A DNA stretch of 20,453 nt from CAZVRZ01 sp964629965 (GTDB taxonomy: Bacteria; Chloroflexota; Anaerolineae; Anaerolineales; UBA4823). Below, piece after piece: positions 1 to 7,498 of this stretch. Under the pieces are notes generated by a model. That model was not told the DNA's origin. It worked only from the letters and a program-made list of their open reading frames with translations, and ran no database searches. The first letter of the stretch is position 1, and each line of letters starts with the position of its first letter. A program made the position numbers and the translations under genes. Where the stretch lies: contig CAZVRZ010000097.1 of assembly GCA_964629965.1 (NCBI GenBank), positions 1 through 20,453 on the forward strand, written 5' to 3'.

Positions 1-366
1 ATCCTCGGCAGTGGCCGATGAGCGCACGGCGACTGGGAGGGGTGGGTTATGCAATTGCGCGTATGCCTGGCGGATTTCGTCTGCCAGGGCAAGGGGCATC
101 TTTCCCCGCTGGAAGCAGGTGCAGATGGAATGGGAGGCTGCCTCCAATGAGGCGGGGTCATCTATCCGGATCGTCCCCAAAGCTTGGCGGATTTCCGCAT
201 CCAGCTTGTTCGTTGCCACAAAGGCGCGATAGGCGGGTGTGGTGATACAAAAGCCAGATGGAACAGGCAGCCCGGCCTGGATCAGCGCGCCCAGGTTGGC
301 GCCTTTGCCTCCGGCAATGAGTAGGTCGGTCCGGTTCAATTCTGTGAGAGATTTGGTGTATTGCAT
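1..366 (-). CDS. PEP-synthase/PPDK N-terminal (ATP-binding) domain protein, partial
   Basis: This is the first 122 codons of a gene that continues past the left edge, so it has no stop here. The protein begins MQYTKSLTEL and carries GGKGANLG (residues about 19-26), LPVPSGFCITTPAYRAF (about 34-50) and VAVRSSATAED at the window edge. These are the hallmarks of the PPDK_N ATP-grasp-like domain of PEP synthase, pyruvate phosphate dikinase and rifampicin phosphotransferase. In that family the domain phosphorylates a swivelling histidine domain from ATP. The ATG at 366 has GGAG upstream (8 nt away) and lies 14 nt after the MFS stop, so it is the third gene of the tetR-MFS operon. That context favours a resistance role (Rph-like) over central metabolism, but the substrate domain is outside the window. 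Confidence 0.85.
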   Translation of the reverse strand, partial: MQYTKSLTELNRTDLLIAGGKGANLGALIQAGLPVPSGFCITTPAYRAFVATNKLDAEIRQALGTIRIDDPASLEAASHSICTCFQRGKMPLALADEIRQAYAQLHNPPLPVAVRSSATAED

Positions 367-380
367 TTTCTTTGCTCCAT

Positions 381-1604
381 TCACTGCGAAGTGTTGTGAT
401 AATAGATGGCTGCAGCGACAGTCGCAGCCAGGGTGATGATACCGATGCTTCCCATCACGATGGTCACGTTCAATTTTTCGACCAACGGTCCGACCAAGGC
501 TGAGGCCAGGAAGGTGACGCTACCGGTCAGGGTCTGCGAGATGCCCATCAGGCGCCCGCGCATTTCCGGTGCGATGGTTTGCAGGATGGTTTGACCGTTT
601 ACCTGGACGGTGATCATGCCCAGGCCAATTGCGGCTGTGAACGAGGAAGCCATAGCCAGGCTCGTTGACCATGGCAAAGATATCACCCCCAATGCCATCA
701 AAATGACGCCAGCCATACCCAACTGCACATAGGTGAATCGCTGCTTCAGCCAACCCGAAACAATTGCCCCGCCAAGCATCCCGATCCCCAGCGCCGACAT
801 CATGACACCAAATTTGCTAGGCTCGACATTCAAGATTTCGCGGGCGATAACCACGCCGGTGACCGAAATGGCGCCGATAACCAGGAAGGCAGCGCTGATA
901 GTCGTCAGGGCTGCTGCCACTGCCGGATGGGAATGGGCGAAGGCCAACCCTGCCCGCAAATCACTGCCCAGGCTGGATCTTGTTGTGGCGCGTCGTTGAG
1001 GTGGAATGGCGAGAAAGGCAACGGCAATTGCCGGGATCAGGAAAGTGGCAGCGTCAACGTAGAAAGCTGCATCCAGGCTAACGCGTTCGGTGATCCAGGT
1101 GCCGATGGCAGGCCCGATAGCCATTGCGGCGACGATCGAAACGGCAAATAACGAGTTGGCTGCAAGCAATGCTTCGGGCGCTACCAGATCTGGGATGGTG
1201 GCAGAACGCGCCGGGATGAAGAACTGGTTCACCGTTGACATTGCCAAGTAGATGGCAAAGATGACCGCAATGCCGGGTGAGAATGGCAGCCAGAAAACAA
1301 GTAATCCCTGAAGTAGATTGGCGATCACCATGATCCACTTGCGATTCAGGCGATCGACGAGGGCCCCAGCCAAGCTGCCCAGCGCCAAGGCCGGCATGGC
1401 TTTGAGCAGCATCAGTAGCCCCACCGCGCTCGCCGAGCCGGTCCGATTATAGACCAGGGTTACCAGGGCAACCATGATCAGACGGTCGCCAATCAGCGAC
1501 AAGGCTTCACTCAACCAGAGTACCACAAAAGTTGGAGAGCGCAGTGCCAGGCCATATTTGGTGTGGGTCTGGGCCTGCCTGGGCGAGATGGCTTTTTCTA
1601 GCAT
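381..1604 (-). CDS. MFS transporter (MFS_3/EntS-like multidrug or siderophore exporter)
   Basis: The 407-residue protein is almost wholly hydrophobic, with the spacing expected for 12 membrane helices. An N-terminal block (SEALSLIGDRLIMVALVTLV) is followed by LAGALVDRLNRKWIM, the loop 2-3 G-x-L-aDR-x-x-R motif of MFS proton antiporters. Similarity is to the MFS_3 branch (EntS and many drug exporters); the substrate cannot be read from sequence. The start at 1604 has AAGGA five bases upstream. It sits 66 bp downstream of the tetR gene on the same strand, with a TetR-type palindrome in that gap, and 14 bp ahead of the PPDK_N gene. It is probably an inner-membrane efflux pump derepressed when TetR binds its ligand. 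Confidence 0.85.
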   Translation of the reverse strand: MLEKAISPRQAQTHTKYGLALRSPTFVVLWLSEALSLIGDRLIMVALVTLVYNRTGSASAVGLLMLLKAMPALALGSLAGALVDRLNRKWIMVIANLLQGLLVFWLPFSPGIAVIFAIYLAMSTVNQFFIPARSATIPDLVAPEALLAANSLFAVSIVAAMAIGPAIGTWITERVSLDAAFYVDAATFLIPAIAVAFLAIPPQRRATTRSSLGSDLRAGLAFAHSHPAVAAALTTISAAFLVIGAISVTGVVIAREILNVEPSKFGVMMSALGIGMLGGAIVSGWLKQRFTYVQLGMAGVILMALGVISLPWSTSLAMASSFTAAIGLGMITVQVNGQTILQTIAPEMRGRLMGISQTLTGSVTFLASALVGPLVEKLNVTIVMGSIGIITLAATVAAAIYYHNTSQ

Positions 1605-1632
1605 AGGGTTCCTTCTGTCTTGGTGTTTAGAC

Positions 1633-1646
1633 CGACCGTTCGGTCG
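1633..1646. promoter_or_regulatory. TetR-type operator palindrome in front of the MFS gene
   Basis: CGACCG-TT-CGGTCG is a perfect 6-bp inverted repeat with a 2-bp spacer, in the 66-bp gap between tetR and the MFS gene. It shares ACCGACCG with the stronger palindrome upstream of tetR (2265-2282), so the same repressor probably binds both. I saw no convincing second promoter here. It may control an internal promoter or act as a secondary site. Confidence 0.6.
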
Positions 1647-1670
1647 AGAAAATGGTTAAAAAAAGAGCAT

Positions 1671-2246
1671 TTAGCGGGTATCTAGGCCCTGGAAATAGAC
1701 ATCCAACAGCGCAGCTGTGGCCTGTTGAGGTGTTTGGGCGCGTTCGTTGATCAGATAGGCCATTGCAAAAGTGCCCTGGATCATGGTCATCAGCACGCGG
1801 GCGGTATTTATTGGATCGACCGGGCGAAAGACGCCCTGTTCTATGCCGCGCTGGATGGCGTCGGCCAGCAGGGCCATGTATTCCTGAAAGAATTTGGTGA
1901 AAACACCTTGCATCTGGTAGCGGCCATCGGGAATTTCGCGGCGGACAACTTGCATAATGTCGGCGGACTCGAATAGAAAATCGACGCTGGCTTCGGCAGC
2001 CACCTGGATGCGGCGGCGCGGGTCGTTTTCGGCGCGGACTAGCACCAAAGCATCCTCCATGCGCCTGAGGTTGCGTTGGAGCAGCGCCATCACAATCGAT
2101 CGTTTATCAGGAAAGTGGTGATAGATGGTGGCTTTGCCAATCCCGGCCGCCTCGGCCACCTGGCGCATGGAGGTAGCCGTGTAACCCTGTCGCAAAAACA
2201 GGCGGCGGGCGGAGGAAAGGATTTTCTCGTAGGTTTCAGTCGCCAT
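1671..2246 (-). CDS. TetR/AcrR family transcriptional repressor
   Basis: The 191-residue protein has the normal TetR length. Its N-terminal helix-turn-helix region reads ILSSARRLFLRQGYTATSMR, then VAEAAGIGKATIYHHFPDKR (about residues 27-46), with the AGIGKATIYHHF recognition segment typical of the family. The C-terminal part (about 60-190) is the helical ligand and dimer domain, which diverges between members. The ATG at 2246 has AAGGA five bases upstream. It heads an operon with an MFS exporter and a PPDK_N protein, and TetR-like palindromes occur both before it and before the MFS gene. Autorepression with drug-induced release is the likely control. The inducer is unknown. Confidence 0.9.
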   Translation of the reverse strand: MATETYEKILSSARRLFLRQGYTATSMRQVAEAAGIGKATIYHHFPDKRSIVMALLQRNLRRMEDALVLVRAENDPRRRIQVAAEASVDFLFESADIMQVVRREIPDGRYQMQGVFTKFFQEYMALLADAIQRGIEQGVFRPVDPINTARVLMTMIQGTFAMAYLINERAQTPQQATAALLDVYFQGLDTR

Positions 2247-2264
2247 AATAGTCCTTATGTTGTT

Positions 2265-2282
2265 CGACCGACCGGTCGGACG
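2265..2282. promoter_or_regulatory. TetR operator upstream of tetR
   Basis: CCGACCGGTCGG (2268-2279) is a perfect 12-bp palindrome, and it extends to 18 bp (2265-2282) with one mismatched pair. It lies just downstream of the -10 box of the tetR promoter and covers the expected transcription start, the classic place for an autorepressor site. Confidence 0.75.
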
Positions 2283-2287
2283 GGTGT

Positions 2288-2316
2288 AGTATACGGCCTA
2301 AGCAGAAATATGTCAA
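2288..2316 (-). promoter_or_regulatory. Sigma-70 promoter of the tetR-MFS-PPDK_N operon
   Basis: On the minus strand, TTGACA (2316-2311) and TATACT (2293-2288) are separated by exactly 17 bp. This is a near-consensus housekeeping promoter. The TetR palindrome overlaps its predicted start site, so a strong promoter appears to be held off by the repressor. Confidence 0.8.
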
Positions 2317-2322
2317 GCTCAT

Positions 2323-4101
2323 TCATTTGAGCGGCCATAGCAGAGGTGTCATGACGATGGCTAGCAGATATACGACCAGCGTTAGCAGCCCGCCCACCCG
2401 GACAAAATCCATGAAGCGATAGCGCCCAGGCCCATACACCATCAGGCAGGCTGGCTCCAGCGGCGTCAGGTAGGAAGTGCTGGCAGCAATTGCAATCATC
2501 ATCGCAAACGTACGTGGATTTAAACCCAATTGCGACGCGGTTTGCAATGCTACCGGGATCACCACTGCTGCCGCCGCCTGATTCGACATCGGTTGGGTCA
2601 GGAGCACAGTCAACGCAAAGAACCCTGTAAGTAACCATAATGGATCCAATGAACCTACCAGCGCGGTCAAGCGTTCAGCCAGGAATTCTGCGGTACCGGT
2701 AGACTGCATCGCAGTTCCCAGCGAAAGCATACATCCAATCAGAATTAATACCTTCCATTCCACCTGGCGGTAGGCATCGTCAGGCGAAATACAGCGGGTC
2801 ACAAATACTAGCAGCGCACCCAGCAATGCCGCCACGGGCAGGGGGACAAGCTTCAGAGATCCCAATGCCAGGGCGCCTGTGAAAATCGCTATCACCATCC
2901 AGGCTTGTCGGCGCTTGAAACGCTTTGTATCTACCATTCCAAGCACATCGAAAGTGTTTTCGGTTTGTAGTCCTGCGATCTGTTTTGGGCTGCCCTGTAC
3001 CAGTAATATATCTCCCAGTTGTAAACGTGTGTTAGCAATCTTGGAGTGGATCACCCCGGTTCGCCGGCTGATGGCCAATACCTGAACCTGGTAACGCTCG
3101 CGCATTTGCAGACCCTTTGGGGTGCGCCCAATGAATGGTGAGCGCGGCAGCAGAATCACCTCGGCCAGGTGCAAACCATCGCCCTGCAAATCCACATCCG
3201 AAAATTTAGCGTCGGCCTGGATATCAATCCCGGCAGCATCTTTGATTTTCAAGATCGCCTCTGATGACCCCTCCACCAGCAGCACATCTTCTACCCGCAG
3301 GATGGCATCGGCAGGTGGGTCAAGTTGGCGTTGGTCTGCGCGGATAATTGCCAGGACCATCAGGTCGTAATTGCTTCCCAGGCCCGACTGCGCCAGTGTG
3401 CGACCATCTAGTGTCGAGCCAGGTAAAATCCGTAACTCGGCCAGGTAAGAGCGCAGATCGAACTTCTCGGTGAGTGTTTGGGGAGCAGCGTGTTCGGGAA
3501 TCAATCGCTGCCCAATGAACAGCATGTAGAGTACCCCCACCAGGAAGATGGGCACGCCGACAGGCGTCAATTCGAACATTCCGATTGGAGGCAGGCCAAA
3601 CTGGGTTATCAACCCGCTGACAACCACATTGGTTGAAGTGCCGATCAATGTCACCGAGCTTGCCAGGATCGCCGCAAATGCCATCGGCATCAGCAAGCGC
3701 GATACACTCAATTTGGCGCGCTGGCCCAGTCCCAAGATCACCGGCAAAAAGAACGCTGCTGCCGCGGTGTTATTGATAATCGCACTCAGGCCTCCTACTG
3801 CCAACATGATCGCCGGCAGCAAACCGCGAGGGTGTTGGCTGGTGAGCTGAAGCAATTTACGGCTTACCACTTCCACCACCCCTGTGCGCATCAGTGCAGT
3901 GGTCATAATCAATATCCCCAGCAGCAGCATGACCGTATCGCTTCCAAACCCATCAAACGCCTGCTCCAGCGGCACCAACCCCAACACGATCAGCGTGATT
4001 AGCACGCCGAGCGCAGTCACATCGGGGGGAATCCACTCAAATGAAAACACCACCAGAGCAATGATAAGGATGACCAAAAGCAATAAGATCGGTAAAGTCA
4101 T
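2323..4101 (-). CDS. SLC13/DASS-type anion permease with two internal RCK_C (TrkA-C) domains
   Basis: Starting at ATG 4101 the protein has 592 residues. The order is a hydrophobic N-terminal block, two soluble repeats, then a second hydrophobic block. The soluble repeats are at about 205-280 (ILPGSTLDGRTLAQSGLGSN, then VLLVEGS) and about 290-370 (LPRSPFIGRTPKGLQMRERY, then ILLVQGS), and both look like RCK_C domains. NNTAAAAFFLPVILGLG and STNVVVSGL in the first block, and MSNQAAAAVVIPVAL in the second, match the two membrane repeats of SLC13/CitT-like carriers (sulfate, dicarboxylate or citrate). A TTG 24 bases upstream could extend the frame. I prefer the ATG because AGGAG lies 10 bases before it. 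It follows the NhaP2-type gene by 38 bp and is probably cotranscribed. The substrate is not readable. Confidence 0.85.
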   Translation of the reverse strand: MTLPILLLLVILIIALVVFSFEWIPPDVTALGVLITLIVLGLVPLEQAFDGFGSDTVMLLLGILIMTTALMRTGVVEVVSRKLLQLTSQHPRGLLPAIMLAVGGLSAIINNTAAAAFFLPVILGLGQRAKLSVSRLLMPMAFAAILASSVTLIGTSTNVVVSGLITQFGLPPIGMFELTPVGVPIFLVGVLYMLFIGQRLIPEHAAPQTLTEKFDLRSYLAELRILPGSTLDGRTLAQSGLGSNYDLMVLAIIRADQRQLDPPADAILRVEDVLLVEGSSEAILKIKDAAGIDIQADAKFSDVDLQGDGLHLAEVILLPRSPFIGRTPKGLQMRERYQVQVLAISRRTGVIHSKIANTRLQLGDILLVQGSPKQIAGLQTENTFDVLGMVDTKRFKRRQAWMVIAIFTGALALGSLKLVPLPVAALLGALLVFVTRCISPDDAYRQVEWKVLILIGCMLSLGTAMQSTGTAEFLAERLTALVGSLDPLWLLTGFFALTVLLTQPMSNQAAAAVVIPVALQTASQLGLNPRTFAMMIAIAASTSYLTPLEPACLMVYGPGRYRFMDFVRVGGLLTLVVYLLAIVMTPLLWPLK

Positions 4102-4139
4102 GCTAGCACCACTCCTAGAATCCAACCGCGCCCGATTTA

Positions 4140-5588
4140 CTAGAGATCATGTTTCGAGATAACTTCATCGAATGATTTTTTTTCAGATAAAACCAACAAA
4201 GTATCATTGCTTTGCAGGACTGTTCCGCCGCTTGGTAATATAAAGTCGTTATCTCTGGCAATCAGAATAACGAGAAAATCATCCGGGAGTCCTAATTCAA
4301 ATATTGCTTTCCCATTTACTCGAGAGTCAACCGGTATGGGTAATTCTTTAAGTTCGCTTTTAAAACCACCCATCGGAACGTATTCTATCGGGTATACCCG
4401 CGTTGGGATGATCGGCGCGTCAACTTTCAGCCATTTCGCCATGCGTGGTAATGAAGTTCCTTGTAACAAAACGGAAGTAAGCACTACGAAAAAAACTACG
4501 TTGAAGATTAAATTTGCTTGTTCAAGTTGGGCAAGTAATGGAAATGTCGCCAAGATGATTGGCGCGGCGCCGCGCAAGCCAACCCAAGAGATAAAGCTCT
4601 TTTCTCTCCAATTTAACGTACTTGGCACAAGGCTGACAAAAACACTGATCGGGCGAGCGACAAACATCAAACACCCTGCGATCAGCAAGCCAACGCCTAT
4701 GATCGGTACCAGGCGCGAAGGAAAAACCAGCAAACCCAGGGTTAAAAACATGGCTATTTGCATAATCCATGCTAATCCATCGTGAAAACGCAAAAGGCTT
4801 TTCTGATGTAAGAAATCTTGTTGCCTCAAAACAATGCCTGCCAGATAGACTGCCAAGAATCCACTCCCACCAATGGCATCTGCCAGGCCGAACGTAAGAA
4901 ATACTAAAGATAAAGTCAGGACAGGATAAAGACCTTCGTATCCCAACTTTAAGCGATTAACCAAAACCAACATCACTTTCCCCATGATCAATCCGATGAT
5001 CAGCCCAATGAGCATTTGTTGGACGAATAAGCTCACCAGGCTTAATACAGACGAACCGGGCTGTGTTATCAACTGTATCAAGCCGACTGTAAGAAATATC
5101 GCCATGGGGTCATTGCTGCCCGATTCTAATTCTAGCAATGGCTTGAGTTTCCCTTTGAGACTGATGCCTTTAGAGCGCAAGACTGAAAATACAGCCGCCG
5201 CGTCTGTGGATGAAACGATCGAGCCAAGCAGCAAACCTTCGAGAAATGAAAGACCGAGAAGTAAACTTGCCAAAAGACCTACCGTTACGGCGGTAATAAG
5301 AACCCCGAGAGTGGATAAAAGCAAGCCTTCTTTGAGAACAGGACGAACTTCGTTCCACTCTGTACCCAGTCCTCCTGAAAACAGAATCAGAACCAATGCG
5401 ATGATGCCAATGAACTGCGCAAGCGCGGGATCATCGAAATAGATTCCACCGAATCCATCCGATCCGGCTAGCATCCCCAAGATCAGGAAAAGCAAAAGGG
5501 CAGGAACGCCGAAGCGGTCGGAGATTTTGCTCACCAGAACGCTGATAAGCAGCAAAATGGAAGCTCCAATCAGTACATATTCGTTCAT
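4140..5588 (-). CDS. NhaP2/CvrA-type K+(Na+)/H+ antiporter with C-terminal RCK_C domain
   Basis: The 482-residue protein is a CPA1 antiporter. About 12-13 hydrophobic segments occupy residues 1-385. SSTDAAAVFSVLRSKG (about 126-141) and LELESGSNDPMAIFLT (about 152-167) carry the aspartates that bind cations in the NhaP family. The last 80 residues (PIPVDSRVNGKAIFELGLPD, then SNDTLLVLSE) form an RCK_C regulatory domain, as in potassium/proton antiporter NhaP2. It exports K+ or Na+ against protons at the inner membrane. The gene is visibly AT-richer, with more AAA, ATT and TTA codons than its neighbours, suggesting a different origin. The start ATG has no Shine-Dalgarno but has TAAAAT seven bases before it, so it may be leaderless. 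Confidence 0.9.
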   Translation of the reverse strand: MNEYVLIGASILLLISVLVSKISDRFGVPALLLFLILGMLAGSDGFGGIYFDDPALAQFIGIIALVLILFSGGLGTEWNEVRPVLKEGLLLSTLGVLITAVTVGLLASLLLGLSFLEGLLLGSIVSSTDAAAVFSVLRSKGISLKGKLKPLLELESGSNDPMAIFLTVGLIQLITQPGSSVLSLVSLFVQQMLIGLIIGLIMGKVMLVLVNRLKLGYEGLYPVLTLSLVFLTFGLADAIGGSGFLAVYLAGIVLRQQDFLHQKSLLRFHDGLAWIMQIAMFLTLGLLVFPSRLVPIIGVGLLIAGCLMFVARPISVFVSLVPSTLNWREKSFISWVGLRGAAPIILATFPLLAQLEQANLIFNVVFFVVLTSVLLQGTSLPRMAKWLKVDAPIIPTRVYPIEYVPMGGFKSELKELPIPVDSRVNGKAIFELGLPDDFLVILIARDNDFILPSGGTVLQSNDTLLVLSEKKSFDEVISKHDL

Positions 5589-5595
5589 ATGAATT

Positions 5596-5601
5596 ATTTT
5601 A
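5596..5601 (-). promoter_or_regulatory. -10 box (TAAAAT) of the antiporter operon, leaderless arrangement
   Basis: On the minus strand TAAAAT ends seven bases before the ATG at 5588. Transcription would then start at or next to the A of the start codon. No good -35 was found at 16-18 bp spacing. Confidence 0.5.
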
Positions 5602-5626
5602 CCTTAGCTTTCGTGCTAATAGAGGG

Positions 5627-5632
5627 TAGAAT
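5627..5632 (+). promoter_or_regulatory. -10 box (TAGAAT) of the GNAT operon, leaderless arrangement
   Basis: TAGAAT ends six bases before the ATG at 5639, so the transcript is predicted to begin at the start codon. A GGAG sits only one base from the ATG, too close to serve as a ribosome-binding site. With the antiporter box this makes a 50-bp divergent promoter region. Confidence 0.5.
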
Positions 5633-5638
5633 CGGAGC

Positions 5639-6595
5639 ATGAAGAGCGTACAGAAATACAAATGGACATCCAGGCTTTACCAAACCGAAAACGACCTGCG
5701 AGCAATGCAGGCCCTGCTGATGGAAGCGCGCTCACAAACCGACGACTGGCGCTATGCCCATGTGGGTGATCTGAACTTCTGGTTCTTTATGCTGGTTGCC
5801 CATTTGGATCCAACGCAGTATATTCGCCTATGGCATGATGGCGGCAAGTTGGTCGGCTATGCCATCCTGGGCGAAGACCCTACTTTTGACTGCCCGGTGC
5901 TGCCGGAATATGCCTGGCAAGGGATAGAGGCTGAAGCCCTGGCCTGGGCAGAAGCGCTCATCGCTGAACTGCGCCAGGTGGATACAAAGCGCTGGGGCGG
6001 CCAGCTTGTGTCAGGCGCGCGTCAGGATGATCTGCAAAGAATCGCCTTCCTCGAAGCGCATGGCTTCAGTCCCGGTGGTCCGTTCTCGGAAGTGAATATG
6101 ATCTGCACCCTAGATGGGCCGATTGCAGAACCTACCGTCCCGCCCGGCTACCAGGTGCGGCCAATGCAGGAGAACGACCATGTAGAAATCGCCAGGCGTG
6201 CTGAAATCCAGCGCGCCGTCTGGATGCCCTGGACGGTCGGTGAGGTCGGTGATGCTGATTATGCCTGGTTCATGACGATGCCAGGTTATCAGTCTGACTT
6301 GGATATCGTCGCCGTTACCCCAGACGGGGCCATCGCCGCCTACGTCAATGGCTGGTTGGACCCGCTGAACAAAATTGGCGATTTTGGCCCGCTGGGCGCT
6401 CACCCCAATTACCGCCGCCTGGGCTTGACCCGCGCCGTGCTGCTCGAATGCCTGCGCCGCATGCAGGTATATGGCATGAACCGTGTTTCTGTCTCCACCG
6501 GCGTCTCCAATGATCCGGCCATCCGGCTGTATGAATCGGTGGGCTTCAGGATTGTCAACCAGTATATTGAATATATCAAACCGATGCAAATATAG
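5639..6595 (+). CDS. GNAT family N-acetyltransferase, two-domain
   Basis: The 318-residue protein is about twice a single GNAT domain. The C-terminal half holds a clear motif A (DFGPLGAHPNYRRLGLTRAV, about residues 246-265; the acetyl-CoA pyrophosphate loop R-x-x-G-x-x-R/T) followed by NDPAIRLYESVGFRIV, the conserved end of the fold. The N-terminal half (YIRLWHDGGKLVGYAILGED, then FLEAHGFSPGGP) looks like a degenerate GNAT domain lacking the loop. In tandem GNATs such as MshD-like enzymes one half is often catalytic and the other structural. The acceptor substrate is unknown. It heads an operon with an APH-fold kinase whose start codon is four bases after this stop. Confidence 0.85.
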   Translation: MKSVQKYKWTSRLYQTENDLRAMQALLMEARSQTDDWRYAHVGDLNFWFFMLVAHLDPTQYIRLWHDGGKLVGYAILGEDPTFDCPVLPEYAWQGIEAEALAWAEALIAELRQVDTKRWGGQLVSGARQDDLQRIAFLEAHGFSPGGPFSEVNMICTLDGPIAEPTVPPGYQVRPMQENDHVEIARRAEIQRAVWMPWTVGEVGDADYAWFMTMPGYQSDLDIVAVTPDGAIAAYVNGWLDPLNKIGDFGPLGAHPNYRRLGLTRAVLLECLRRMQVYGMNRVSVSTGVSNDPAIRLYESVGFRIVNQYIEYIKPMQI

Positions 6596-6599
6596 ATTT

Positions 6600-7478
6600 A
6601 TGCAGAACCGGCATCAGCACCAGCAAGAAGTGCGGGTATTTTTGGAGCAGGCTTTTGGGTCTGCTACCTGGGAATTCGAGATGCCACAGGGTCGCGGCCA
6701 TGAAACCTATTTTGCGCGCTGCGAGGATCGAGCCTACTTTGTCAAGCTGGGTGTGGATATAGCTCGCAGCCAGGCAATGGCCGTTCTTGGCTTGACGCCC
6801 GAAGTATTGGCAGTTGGGTGCCTGGCAGACGGTACGCTGCTTTTGGTGCAGCCTTTTATCACCGGCCGCAACCCTGCCAGGAGCGATTATTGCTCCTTTC
6901 TTGAGCAGGTGGCGGATATGATCCAGAGGATGCACCACAGCCCTCAGCTTCAGGGTGTGCTGCCGCCAGTGACTTCGCAAGACTACCGTGCTGCCGGGCT
7001 GACTGTATTGGAAAACACCCGACTCCGGTGGCTGCGTTATCGTCGGCTTGTGCCCGAAGTCGCCGAATTTGTGGATGCAAGCCTGGAAACCCTGGAGCGA
7101 CAGGTTATCAACTTTGCCGGTTCTGGCCTGGTGGCTTCCCATAACGACATCTGCAACGCCAATTGGCTGGTGACGCCCGGCGGGCAGTGGTATTTGGTGG
7201 ATCTGGAAGCGATGACGTTGGACGACCCGGCGCTGGATATCGGCGCAACATTGTGGTGGTACTACCCGCCTGCCTTGCGGCCACGCTTTCTGGAAATCTG
7301 CGGTTATGCTCGAAATAAAGAGTTTGATCTGCGCATGCGGGTGCGCATGGCCCTGCACTGCCTGCACATTTTGCTGCCACGCGAACAGAGTTTCGACCGG
7401 TTTATCCCTGCCGGCTTTGTACAATCACTGGTGGACTTTAGAGCAGCCCTTGCCGGGGAAGAAAACCCCCAGGGCTAG
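6600..7478 (+). CDS. Phosphotransferase of the APH / choline-kinase fold
   Basis: Starting at ATG 6600, four bases after the GNAT stop, the protein has 292 residues. An upstream in-frame ATG (6483) lies deep inside the GNAT gene and is less likely. Kinase-fold landmarks are YFVKLG (K49, ATP-phosphate lysine), the catalytic loop H181-N-D183-ICNA-N188 (Brenner HxDxxxxN motif), and VDLEAM (D201, metal-binding aspartate, equivalent to DFG). This is the aminoglycoside phosphotransferase/homoserine kinase/choline kinase family. The small-molecule substrate cannot be assigned, and chromosomal members often act on metabolites rather than drugs. No clear Shine-Dalgarno is seen, so translation is probably coupled to the GNAT gene. 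Confidence 0.85.
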   Translation: MQNRHQHQQEVRVFLEQAFGSATWEFEMPQGRGHETYFARCEDRAYFVKLGVDIARSQAMAVLGLTPEVLAVGCLADGTLLLVQPFITGRNPARSDYCSFLEQVADMIQRMHHSPQLQGVLPPVTSQDYRAAGLTVLENTRLRWLRYRRLVPEVAEFVDASLETLERQVINFAGSGLVASHNDICNANWLVTPGGQWYLVDLEAMTLDDPALDIGATLWWYYPPALRPRFLEICGYARNKEFDLRMRVRMALHCLHILLPREQSFDRFIPAGFVQSLVDFRAALAGEENPQG

Positions 7479-7498
7479 GAGAATTGAGAGGTCGATGG

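Noticed and set aside
2317..2332. GCTCA-N6-TGAGC hairpin as a terminator of the permease gene
   Set aside because: The stem is only 5 bp, has no T-run and overlaps the stop codon and the tetR -35 region.
4102..4125. TTG start extending the SLC13-type gene by eight codons
   Set aside because: The added residues are polar and unlike the family N-terminus, and AGGAG is positioned for ATG 4101.
6483..6599. Upstream start for the APH-fold gene
   Set aside because: It would overlap the conserved C-terminus of the GNAT domain by over 100 bases; ATG 6600 fits the operon layout.
6576..7424. 282-codon antisense ORF opposite the APH-fold gene
   Set aside because: The kinase motifs on the plus strand are unmistakable, and the antisense translation has no family features.
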